Of a stretch of 64,000 bases of DNA, positions 51,355 through 59,217 are shown piece after piece. The stretch is from an uncultured bacterium. Its GTDB lineage: Bacteria; Verrucomicrobiota; Lentisphaeria; Victivallales; Victivallaceae. The notes under the pieces are model-generated. The model was given only the letters and a program-made list of their open reading frames with translations, was not told the origin of the DNA and searched no databases. The position numbers were made by a program, and so were the translations under genes. The stretch is taken from the NCBI GenBank assembly GCA_900551245.1, contig URVC01000013.1, positions 16,494 to 80,493 on the forward strand, given 5' to 3'. Every line of letters begins with the position of its first letter. Within the stretch, counting starts at the first letter, position 1.

Positions 51355-52677
51355 TTACAGTTCTTCCAACAGAAATACCTGTGATTTGCCGGGGGCGGCC
51401 CCGGGCAGAGAGAGCATTCCGTCCGCCCTTGCGGCACATTCCGATTCAGCCCAGTCGTGGTAGAAATCGATCCGTACCAGATGGAAGCGGGCGTTTTCGG
51501 CGCCGCGCAGATGGAGTTCCAGAGTGTCCGCGCCGGATTTGAAGTCGGAGATCAGTACCGATCGTTTACCGGATTCCCCGATTCCCGCCAGAATCTGGCA
51601 GTTGTGATTGCCGGTTTCGGTCTTCACCCGTTCTCTGCAACGGGCGATCCGGGTGAACGTCTTCAGCGTGTAGAATAGTTTGAGCGGCTCGCCGTAACTC
51701 CACGCTCCCCAGGCGTTGGAGAGTTCGCCAATCGTGTAGTGATACCCCATCGTGAGCGGGGAGTCCTGCCAGGCGGTCAGCAGCGCCGTCGCGAACACCG
51801 CGGCGTTGATGCCCGGAATTCCCTCGATCATGTCGCAGTAGGCCTCTTTCGTGAACCCTTTGTACCAGTAGTGCCACTCATTCAGATGCAGTTCCGTTTC
51901 CGTAAATCCGTATTCATCCACCAGCGCCCGCACCTCCTCTGGTTCGTGGATGATTTCGTCGAGGTCCCCGGCGTAACGGTGCCAGGAGAAGAAGTCCAGC
52001 GGCACCTGACGCTCCCGGCAGTAGCCGAGAAAGATACGCGCGTTTTCATCGTTGCTGCCGGGGCGGACCCGCGCCAGCGCCGGGCCGCCGACCTTGACAT
52101 GGGGGAAACGCGTTTTGATTCTCTTTGCGGCAATCTCATAGAGGCGGCAGTACTCTTCCATCGAAGAGTTCCACATGTTTTTGACGATGTCCGGCTCATT
52201 CCAGATCTCCCAGTAGCGGATGTTCCAGGAGAAGCCGTTGTTCCACCCTTCGTTGTAGTGGCGGATGATGTTGATGCAGATGTCGGTCCATTTTTCGTAA
52301 TCATCCGGCGGGAAGGCGTAGTAGTTGTTGAGCGAATGCTCGATCGAGGTCCCCAGCCGGAAGAAGATCTCTGACCCGCCGGCGCGGATGGTGCGCAGGT
52401 AGTCGTCGGTCTGGATGAAGTAGTAGTTGTCCGGATTCTGCGCATCGGCTTTCCAGTTCCCGAAGATGTGCTGAATATCGACCAGCCGCATCCCCTTGTT
52501 GCCGAGCGGAGCATCGTGCACCCGGGTGATCGGAACCTCCAGCTCGGCGAACTCCCCGACGAATTTTCCATCGTTGCAGTAGCCGTTGCTCAGCATCGGC
52601 CCCAGATTGCCGCCGTTCAGGCGACGGATGCGGCCTGACGTTTGCTTGAAATCGGCATACAATTGTTCTTTTTTCAT
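51355..52677 (-). CDS. GH39-like glycoside hydrolase (beta-xylosidase type)
   Basis: 440 aa. The start of the barrel reads GRIRRLNGGNLGPMLSNGYC, with ITRVHDAPLGNKGMR next, both typical of GH39. The acid/base Glu is in RYWEIWNEPDIV and the nucleophile in ELHLNEWHYWYKG. A C-terminal beta-domain follows. No signal peptide is present, so it is cytoplasmic and probably acts on imported oligosaccharides. GAGG lies 7 nt before the ATG at 52677. It is transcribed divergently from an AraC gene, which is its probable activator. Xylose specificity is a guess from family precedent. Confidence 0.85.
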   Translation of the reverse strand: MKKEQLYADFKQTSGRIRRLNGGNLGPMLSNGYCNDGKFVGEFAELEVPITRVHDAPLGNKGMRLVDIQHIFGNWKADAQNPDNYYFIQTDDYLRTIRAGGSEIFFRLGTSIEHSLNNYYAFPPDDYEKWTDICINIIRHYNEGWNNGFSWNIRYWEIWNEPDIVKNMWNSSMEEYCRLYEIAAKRIKTRFPHVKVGGPALARVRPGSNDENARIFLGYCRERQVPLDFFSWHRYAGDLDEIIHEPEEVRALVDEYGFTETELHLNEWHYWYKGFTKEAYCDMIEGIPGINAAVFATALLTAWQDSPLTMGYHYTIGELSNAWGAWSYGEPLKLFYTLKTFTRIARCRERVKTETGNHNCQILAGIGESGKRSVLISDFKSGADTLELHLRGAENARFHLVRIDFYHDWAESECAARADGMLSLPGAAPGKSQVFLLEEL

Positions 52678-52723
52678 GAAAAACCTCTGTTTTATGATGG
52701 ATTCTTTATGCATTTCTACTTAT

Positions 52724-52752
52724 ATTATACCTGAAAATCCGGCAAAAACATA
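52724..52752 (-). promoter_or_regulatory. Activator-type promoter of the GH39-like gene
   Basis: Minus strand TATAAT (52724-52729), preceded at 17 bp by only TATGTT (52747-52752). The weak -35 beside the divergent araC-type gene suggests activation. Confidence 0.4.
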
Positions 52753-52790
52753 GAACAACTTACGTCAAAAAATATAGATTTTATGCCAGA

Positions 52791-53672
52791 ATGAAAAAAG
52801 GCCTCTACCGACTTGCAACGATTCCCAGGCTCGCCGCCGCTCTGCCGGCGATTCAAACAATCGGCTGGATGCCCGATCACCTCTATGTTCACCGGAACCA
52901 TGAGATCAATGCGCTTTTTCTCTGCTTTGTTCTCCGGGAAGAGCAGGGGAGCCGCACCGAAATTATCGACGGCCGGGAGTGCACTTGCAACGGCGGTTCG
53001 CCGCATGTTTCGCTGGTTCTGCCGGGAACCGTGATGACCACAATCCGAACGGTGAAGCGGGATGAGCTCTTTTTCGTCTATCCCGGGGAGCACGGGACAT
53101 TCTGGCGGAATTATTTTACAGAGCTGCAGACCGCTTTTGTTCTGACGCCGCGTTTCCGGAAACTGCTGGACGAGGTGTTTGAGAATCTGAACAACCTGCA
53201 GGAACCGGGCAGAGCGGACCAGCTCGACTTGCTGGTGCTTCGGATGCTTCTGGAGATCAAAATGCAGAAGCAGCAACTTCTGGAGAGCCGGGAGGAGCAG
53301 GCGGTCCGCCGAATTGCTTCGGTGTTGACGGCGCACTTTCAGGAGCCGCTTTCCATCCCGGACCTTCTGCGGGGCAGCGGGTTGAGCACGCGTTCCTTCT
53401 ACCGGTTGTGGAACAGTTTCTACGATGAGTCGCCGATGGAGATGCTTCAGGCGCGACGGATGTTTGCGGCGGAGCAGCTGCTCGCCACGACCGATCTCCG
53501 CATTCAGGAGATTGCCGACCTCTGCGGGTTCAGCAGCCCGGTCTACTTCTATCAGCGGTTTCTCAAGCGGCACGGTTGCTCCCCCGCAGAGTACCGGAAA
53601 GAGCGGCGTAATATCGCCTTCGCCGCCGATGCTTCCGGGAGGGAACCTCTTGACAGAAAAGGGAAAAGTTGA
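52791..53672 (+). CDS. AraC-family transcriptional regulator
   Basis: 293 aa. Sensor half with WMPDHLYVHRNHEINALFLC and SPHVSLVLPGTVMTTIRTVK; C-terminal double HTH (IPDLLRGSGLSTRSFYRLWN; IQEIADLCGFSSPVYFYQRF, then HGCSPAEYRKER). The ribosome site is poor (CCAGA only), so expression is probably low, common for activators. It is divergent from the GH39-like gene by 113 bp and convergent with another AraC gene 12 bp away. Confidence 0.9.
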   Translation: MKKGLYRLATIPRLAAALPAIQTIGWMPDHLYVHRNHEINALFLCFVLREEQGSRTEIIDGRECTCNGGSPHVSLVLPGTVMTTIRTVKRDELFFVYPGEHGTFWRNYFTELQTAFVLTPRFRKLLDEVFENLNNLQEPGRADQLDLLVLRMLLEIKMQKQQLLESREEQAVRRIASVLTAHFQEPLSIPDLLRGSGLSTRSFYRLWNSFYDESPMEMLQARRMFAAEQLLATTDLRIQEIADLCGFSSPVYFYQRFLKRHGCSPAEYRKERRNIAFAADASGREPLDRKGKS

Positions 53673-53684
53673 AGCGTTCCCTCT

Positions 53685-54554
53685 TTATCGGGTATGCGGA
53701 TTGGCGCTGTCGAAAAGCGGAGCGATGCTGCGGACTCCCGCCCGATAGCCGCGGGGGGAGATTCCGGTCAGGCGGCGGAAGAGGTTGGAGAAGTAGAAAA
53801 GGTCGTCAAATCCGCATCTTGCGGCGATTTCCCCCACGGAGAGATTGCTGGAAATCAACAGTTCCCGCGCTTTCCCGATGCGGAATTGCTGCAGATACTG
53901 CCCCGGAGAAACCCCCTTCATCTGACGGAAGAGGTGGGAATACCGGGAGGTGGAGAGATAGACCCGTTCCGCCAGTTCCGGAACCGTGATTTTCTCCGCA
54001 AAGTGTTCGTGCAGAAAGTCGAGGGACTCCTGAATTCTGCGGTCGGACCCGGCGTCGCCCGGCAGGGATTTTTCCCGCTCCGGCAGGGAGAGCAGCAGGA
54101 TCTCCTCGACCACATTCAAAATCAGCCGCCGCCGCAGTTTGTAGGGGCCGACGAAGGTCATCAGTTTCTGTGCTTTTTTCATCAGGAGCGCAATCTCTCC
54201 GTACAGCTCCGACGACAGCCGGATCAGCCCCACCTCTCCCTGTTCTTTCGGACCGTAAAAGAGCAGATTGTGCAGATGCTCCGTCTCCTGAAAGACGATC
54301 CAGTCATGAATCCAGTCCTTGCCGGGTTGCGAGATGTAATCATGAACGATCACCGGCGGAAACAGGAGCAGATCCCCGGGGTTGACCTCGAAGGGGCAGG
54401 GGCAGTCCGGATTGATGACGCCGCCTCCCTCTCTGGTCAAGGTGAGGATCCAGCTGTCGACCCCTTCCGGGCGGTAGATGCGTCCGGAGGGATGGTGATA
54501 GCTGAATTTCGTGAATCCGGCAATGCAGTCCTCCGCGAAGAGTTTGCAGATCAT
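53685..54554 (-). CDS. AraC-family transcriptional regulator
   Basis: 289 aa. N-terminal cupin-like sensor (FSYHHPSGRIYRPEG; FEVNPGDLLLFPPVIVHDYI) and C-terminal HTH pair (VPELAERVYLSTSRYSHLFR; VGEIAARCGFDDLFYFSNLF, then TGISPRGYRAG). GAGGATTC precedes the ATG. It is divergent from the Gfo/Idh-ADH-GH-pseudopilin operon, with overlapping near-consensus promoters between, and most likely controls that operon. Confidence 0.9.
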   Translation of the reverse strand: MICKLFAEDCIAGFTKFSYHHPSGRIYRPEGVDSWILTLTREGGGVINPDCPCPFEVNPGDLLLFPPVIVHDYISQPGKDWIHDWIVFQETEHLHNLLFYGPKEQGEVGLIRLSSELYGEIALLMKKAQKLMTFVGPYKLRRRLILNVVEEILLLSLPEREKSLPGDAGSDRRIQESLDFLHEHFAEKITVPELAERVYLSTSRYSHLFRQMKGVSPGQYLQQFRIGKARELLISSNLSVGEIAARCGFDDLFYFSNLFRRLTGISPRGYRAGVRSIAPLFDSANPHTR

Positions 54555-54593
54555 AAACAGCAGAATCCTCTATGTTTTCGGCCGAAGCGCCCA

Positions 54594-54636
54594 TTGTGTT
54601 TCGTGTTAGAATAGCATATAATATAAGAGAAATCAA
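54594..54636. promoter_or_regulatory. Interlocked divergent promoters of AraC and the Gfo/Idh operon
   Basis: Plus strand TTGTGT (54594-54599), 17-bp spacer, TATAAT (54617-54622). Minus strand TTGATT (54631-54636), 17-bp spacer, TATTCT (54608-54613). Both have ideal spacing and their footprints overlap almost fully, so only one RNA polymerase can bind at a time. Confidence 0.65.
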
Positions 54637-54673
54637 GCGATGAAGTAATAAAAAAGGAAGCGTGACCGCAGAG

Positions 54674-55675
54674 ATGAAAAACACAATAAGACTGGGGGTT
54701 GTCGGGCTCGGCAACGTCGCCGTGAACAACTATCTGCCGTTTCTTTCGCGGCAGGAGGATGTGGAACTTTACTGCTGTTCCCGTGATTCGGAGAAGGCGA
54801 AGGCGTGCGCGGAGCGGTTCGGAATTCACGCCTGTTCCTCTTTGGAAGAGCTGGCGCAACTGCAACTGGATGCCGTCTTTATCCTTACATTGGAACCGTT
54901 TCATTACGAGACCGCCTGCCGGCTTCTGACATTTTCGCCGAAGCGGCTCTTCATCGAAAAACCGCTCGTGGCGCGCAACGGGCAGGCGGATGTCTGCGAA
55001 CAGGATTTCTTCGACGCGCTCGATCTGCTGAAGCGGGCGAAACGGGCGGGAACTGAAATCGCCATGAACTTCAACTACCGTTTCTTCGACCAGATGATCC
55101 GCCTCCGCCGGATTGTGGAGGAACGGAAGCTCGGCGTGCTCCGGCAGAGTTCGTGGCTGGTTCACTACGCCTGCTGGAGCCACTGCCTCGATCTGCTCCG
55201 CTGGTTCGGCGGCGAGATTGCCGAGGTCTCCGCCGTCGGAGGAAGCTGTTGTGGAACGGCCAACCTCAGGGGACAGGATCTCGCAGGCGCCTTCACGACG
55301 AAGAACGGCGGCTGCGGGACGATCGTCGGAACCGCCGGACCCGCGTTTGAGCTGCCGCTCTACCGGGTGGTGCTGCAGTTCGAACGGGGATCGGCGTCGT
55401 TTTCCGATCTGGATGTCGAACTTCAGCTCGAACAGGCCGGTCTGCCATACCGGGAGAGCTTTACTCTGGGGGCCAACCGGTCGCGCTGGGATCAGTATGC
55501 CGCGTCGTTCGAAAAATCGCTTTCTGCATATCTCGACAGCGTGAGAACGGCGGCTCCGGCGCCGGTCGGCGGCCTGGAGGGGGTGCGGGAGTTGCAGCTG
55601 GAGGCGGCGCTCCGCCGTTCAGCGGCGACAGGAGGCCGGGTGAATCTCGACCGGGAATTTCCGATTTCACTGTGA
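54674..55675 (+). CDS. Gfo/Idh/MocA-family oxidoreductase
   Basis: 333 aa. N-terminal Rossmann fold (IRLGVVGLGNVAVNNYLP), then LFIEKPLVARNG with the EKP motif and NFNYRFFDQMIRLRR. HYACWSHCLDLLRWFGGEIA lies in the C-terminal substrate domain. Members oxidise or reduce sugars and inositols with NAD(P). The ATG at 54674 is preferred since the fold starts right after it; a GTG at 54662 sits very close to AAGGAAG and cannot be excluded. It is the first gene of a five- or six-gene operon with an MDR dehydrogenase, a GH and a pseudopilin. Confidence 0.88.
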   Translation: MKNTIRLGVVGLGNVAVNNYLPFLSRQEDVELYCCSRDSEKAKACAERFGIHACSSLEELAQLQLDAVFILTLEPFHYETACRLLTFSPKRLFIEKPLVARNGQADVCEQDFFDALDLLKRAKRAGTEIAMNFNYRFFDQMIRLRRIVEERKLGVLRQSSWLVHYACWSHCLDLLRWFGGEIAEVSAVGGSCCGTANLRGQDLAGAFTTKNGGCGTIVGTAGPAFELPLYRVVLQFERGSASFSDLDVELQLEQAGLPYRESFTLGANRSRWDQYAASFEKSLSAYLDSVRTAAPAPVGGLEGVRELQLEAALRRSAATGGRVNLDREFPISL

Positions 55676-55688
55676 GGAGAGCAAAGCG

Positions 55689-56684
55689 ATGAAGCGTTTG
55701 AAGTTCTGCGGGAACGGCGAGTTGCAGATGGAGCAGGTGCCCGATCCTGTGCCGGGGGAGGGAGAGGTGGTGATCCGCACCGCCTGTTCGGCCATCTGCG
55801 GCAGTGAGATGCACGCCTACCGGAACGAGGGGATGGCGGAGGGCAATCCGGGCCATGAGGCGGTCGGGACCGTCGTCGCGGTGGGGGCGGGGGTGAAAGA
55901 GCTGGTGCCGGGGCAGCGGGTGGGGGCGAGTCCGGTCGCCGGATGCGGTCACTGCTCCGCCTGCCGGGCCGGAAAGTACACCTGGTGCCCGGAGTGGCGG
56001 TTTTACGGCAGCATGCACGCGGAGAAATTTCTTGCCGCGGCGAACGCGTGCCGTCCGCTGCCGGATGATCTGGATTGGGAGAGCGGCGTTCTGCTCACCG
56101 GTGACGGATTCGGGGTGCCGTATCATACTGCGCAGAATGTCCGGATTGACCAGGTAAAGAGCGTGGCGATTTTTGGCGCCGGCCCGATCGGGCTGGGGAA
56201 TGTGATCATGCAGAACCATTTGAAACGGAAGGTCTTCGTGGTGGATCTTTCGGCGGAACGTCTGGAGATGGCGCTCCGTCTCGGCGCGGCGGAGGGATTT
56301 CAACCGCAGCGGTGCGATGTGATCGACGAACTGAAACGGCGTACCGGGGGAAATGGAGTGGATCTCTGCATCGAAGCGGCGGGGCAGCCGGTGACGGCGA
56401 AAAACTGTTTTGCCGCAGTCCGGCGCGGGGGACAGGTGATCTTCAACGGCGAACAGGGGGAGGTTCCTTTTTCGATCAGCGAGGATTTCATCCGGCGTGA
56501 CATCACGGCGACCGGATCATGGTTCTATCACTTCTGTGAATTCGATGCGATGTACAAGTTGTGGAAGGAGGGGCTTGCTGTGAATTCATTGATTTCGCAC
56601 CGCTTCGCCTTCGACGACGCTCCGGAGGCCTACCGGTTCTTCGCCGCGGGGAAAACCGCCAAAGTTTTGTTGAAATATGAATGA
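55689..56684 (+). CDS. Zinc-dependent MDR alcohol/polyol dehydrogenase
   Basis: 331 aa. Catalytic zinc ligands in SAICGSEMH and GNPGHEAVG, structural zinc cysteines in GCGHCSACRAGKYTWC, and a Rossmann loop VAIFGAGPIGLGNVIM. This pattern is that of sorbitol/threonine-type dehydrogenases. GAGGAG lies 7 nt before the ATG, 13 nt after the Gfo/Idh gene. Together with that enzyme it probably carries out an oxidation-reduction of the released sugar; which polyol is used is unknown. Confidence 0.9.
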   Translation: MKRLKFCGNGELQMEQVPDPVPGEGEVVIRTACSAICGSEMHAYRNEGMAEGNPGHEAVGTVVAVGAGVKELVPGQRVGASPVAGCGHCSACRAGKYTWCPEWRFYGSMHAEKFLAAANACRPLPDDLDWESGVLLTGDGFGVPYHTAQNVRIDQVKSVAIFGAGPIGLGNVIMQNHLKRKVFVVDLSAERLEMALRLGAAEGFQPQRCDVIDELKRRTGGNGVDLCIEAAGQPVTAKNCFAAVRRGGQVIFNGEQGEVPFSISEDFIRRDITATGSWFYHFCEFDAMYKLWKEGLAVNSLISHRFAFDDAPEAYRFFAAGKTAKVLLKYE

Positions 56685-56707
56685 GACGATTGAAGCGGGA
56701 GTGAAGA

Positions 56708-58447
56708 ATGATACGGTCAAAGAGTGGTGATCTGAAAATTCGGCTTGTTGACGATCCTGTGAGACTGGAGCTGTACAGCGTCCGTTCCGAACGGCTTCTG
56801 TTGCAGATCCCGGGCAATGCTCTGCTCGTGCCGGATTTTGCCGGATTTTGCAAGATAGAAGCTATGGAGAAGGACGGGGAATTGCAGCTTCGTTTCTCGT
56901 CCCCGACAATTGATTCCGGTGTGGTTCGGATTCGGCCGGCGGCACCCGGATTCACGCTTTCCGGAGAGTTCGTGCCGACCGGGGATTGTGAACTGAATGC
57001 ACTGCATATTCTGCCACGGGGAACTGGCCTCGGATTTTATCAGCTGATCAACTTTAGAAATCGTCATCACACTTCTGCGGTCTGGCCGGAACTGTTGCCC
57101 GGGATGGAATGCGAAAGTTCGACAGACTCTTCTGATCGTCAGTTTGCGCCGCATCCGGCCGCACTGTTGTTAACTGCTGACTCTGACAATCTGTTTTGTG
57201 GTGTTGCCGAGCCGGTAACGGGAGCTTTCGGCATGAAATTCCGGGCTGCTCATTATCGACTGGAACAATGGACGCTGGAGTTCGGCACTCCGGGATATGG
57301 GGTGCCGCTCATTGGCGGAAAAGTTTTTCGCCTGCCTGAAATCCGGTTGTTTTCGGTTGCGGAGGGAACGCCGTTCGACTGTTTCCGCACCTTCGGGGAA
57401 ATTCTGATTCGAGAAGGGAAGATTCCGGACCCCGCATTGAAAAAGCGCTTCGACTGGCACCGGGAAAATGTTTACTGCACCTGGGGCGATCAATGTGCGC
57501 TTGCGATGAAGAATCTTCCGCCGGAGATGCCGGAAAATGCCGTCTTTGAAGGAGGTGATGCCGCTCCCGTACTTCAGACGTTGAACGAGTCGCTGGTCCG
57601 TCGTGCGGTGGAGATCATTCGACGTGAAAAGTTGCCGATTCGTACCATCCTGCTGGATGACGGCTGGCAGATTGCCCGTGGGTTGTGGGAGCCGCATCCG
57701 GAGCGATTTCCGGACATGCGGAAACTGGTGGACGACCTGCACCGCGAAGGATTCCGGGTTGTGATCTGGTGGGTCTGGTCGGAAATTACGAAAAATGCGG
57801 AACCTTTCCTCCGGCAGGAACATTTGTTTGCGGATGGCAAACGGCTTCCGGATGGGGAGTTACAGTACGATTTTTCACGCCGTTCGACGCGGGAGGAGTA
57901 TTTGATTCCGCTGTTCCGGCGACTCTTTTCACCGGAGCCGGGCTGCCTGGATTTCGATGGGATCAAGACCGATTTTCAGATGGAGAAGATCCTCTGCGAG
58001 TATCCGCCGGAAGATCCAGAGTGGCGCGGCGAAGAGAATTATATGGTTCATCTTTATCCTTTCCTGATGAAGACGATGCGCTCCTTCAAGCCGGATGCTG
58101 TCCACATCGGCTGTTCCGGAAACTATTTCCTTGCCGGAGAGATCGACATCAACCGCACCTACGATGTAGCGAACGACGACGTGCAGGAGCATATAAACCG
58201 GGCGAGGATGCTGGAGGCTACGGCTCCCGGTACTCCGGTCGTGCTGGATATGCATCTTTACGTTTCCAATCGTTCCGCCTGGCTGAAGGCGGCGGCGGAA
58301 CGGAACAGCCCTGTACATATCGGCCACCTGCTTTTCGCTCGCGATTCGATGTTTGCCCGGCCGCGGGGAGCTGCTGCCGAAGATTGGAGTGCATTGCGTA
58401 AGGAACTCGTCAACCCGTTGTCCCGCAGAAAGGAAGAAGAGTCATGA
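56708..58447 (+). CDS. Clan GH-D glycoside hydrolase (alpha-galactosidase/GH36-like)
   Basis: 579 aa. An N-terminal beta domain (about 1-240) is followed by a barrel with TILLDDGWQIARGLWEPHPE, VVIWWVWSEI and the likely nucleophile Asp in DFDGIKTDFQME, the pattern of GH36/GH27/GH31-related enzymes. The expected acid/base loop lies around HIGCSGNYFLAGEIDINRTY and is divergent from canonical GH36. No signal peptide is present, so it acts in the cytoplasm. GGGAG is close to the ATG. Its stop overlaps the start of the pseudopilin gene by 4 nt. Substrate unknown. Confidence 0.78.
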   Translation: MIRSKSGDLKIRLVDDPVRLELYSVRSERLLLQIPGNALLVPDFAGFCKIEAMEKDGELQLRFSSPTIDSGVVRIRPAAPGFTLSGEFVPTGDCELNALHILPRGTGLGFYQLINFRNRHHTSAVWPELLPGMECESSTDSSDRQFAPHPAALLLTADSDNLFCGVAEPVTGAFGMKFRAAHYRLEQWTLEFGTPGYGVPLIGGKVFRLPEIRLFSVAEGTPFDCFRTFGEILIREGKIPDPALKKRFDWHRENVYCTWGDQCALAMKNLPPEMPENAVFEGGDAAPVLQTLNESLVRRAVEIIRREKLPIRTILLDDGWQIARGLWEPHPERFPDMRKLVDDLHREGFRVVIWWVWSEITKNAEPFLRQEHLFADGKRLPDGELQYDFSRRSTREEYLIPLFRRLFSPEPGCLDFDGIKTDFQMEKILCEYPPEDPEWRGEENYMVHLYPFLMKTMRSFKPDAVHIGCSGNYFLAGEIDINRTYDVANDDVQEHINRARMLEATAPGTPVVLDMHLYVSNRSAWLKAAAERNSPVHIGHLLFARDSMFARPRGAAAEDWSALRKELVNPLSRRKEEES

Positions 58448-59157
58448 AAAGAAGAAAATTCTCTCTCATTGAGTTGCTTATCGTCATTGCGATCATCGCG
58501 ATTCTGGCGGGTCTGCTGTTGCCGGCGTTGAATTCCGCCCGGGAACGGGCGCGGGCGGTGCAGTGTTCAAGCAATCTCAAGCAGAATATGCATAGTTTTT
58601 CTTTGTATACTCATGACTTCGGACCGTATCTGTTTAATTGTTTTCAGGAAAACTGGTCGAAGACGACTCAATGGGCAAGATTGCTGAAGGAGTGCGGTTA
58701 TATGAATATGGGGACTTGGGATTGTCCAGCGCGTACACGGAGTTCATCCAACACGTTGAATAATAACTGGTGTTCTTATGGGATGCTGTACATTCTCGAG
58801 CAGGATTCTTTATTTTCCAGTGAATATAAAGTCTTGAATGGTGATTGGTGTTATAATCTTCCTTCTCCGTGGACATCGTCAGTCTATCATGTCGCAAAAA
58901 TGAAAAAACCTTCACGGATGTTGGCCGTTGCAGATACATGGTGTATCAAAGAAGATGCTACGATGAAAGAAAGGTCTTATTACGCCTATCAAATGAAAGC
59001 TCTTCATAACAGTGGTGAAGGAGGTTTCGGCTTCAATCACGGCAGAATGGGAAATATAAGTTTTGTCGATGGTCATGTTCAGTCCGTTTCCAATTCATGG
59101 TTATTGGAAAATGGAATCACGGCTTATATTCATGGAGGGACTGGTATGGTACAGTGA
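58444..59157 (+). CDS. Pseudopilin-like protein, H-X9-DG type (5 of 5), mosaic composition
   Basis: 237 aa. A very short leader (MKRRK) precedes FSLIELLIVIAIIAILAG; the residue before the expected cut is Lys and Glu +5 is kept. LNSARERARAVQCSSNLKQN follows, and the C-terminal motif is HGRMGNISFVDGHVQSVS. The GC content changes inside the gene: 42 of 60 bases are G or C at 58501-58560 but only 18 of 60 at 58801-58860. The start overlaps the GH-D stop (ATGA), with AAAGGA upstream. An exported GH gene follows 60 nt later. Confidence 0.88.
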   Translation: MKRRKFSLIELLIVIAIIAILAGLLLPALNSARERARAVQCSSNLKQNMHSFSLYTHDFGPYLFNCFQENWSKTTQWARLLKECGYMNMGTWDCPARTRSSSNTLNNNWCSYGMLYILEQDSLFSSEYKVLNGDWCYNLPSPWTSSVYHVAKMKKPSRMLAVADTWCIKEDATMKERSYYAYQMKALHNSGEGGFGFNHGRMGNISFVDGHVQSVSNSWLLENGITAYIHGGTGMVQ

Positions 59158-59217
59158 ACAGGTTTGATGTTGCATTGCAGGTCAGATATTTGAATATGGT
59201 TGAAGATTGAGGATGAT

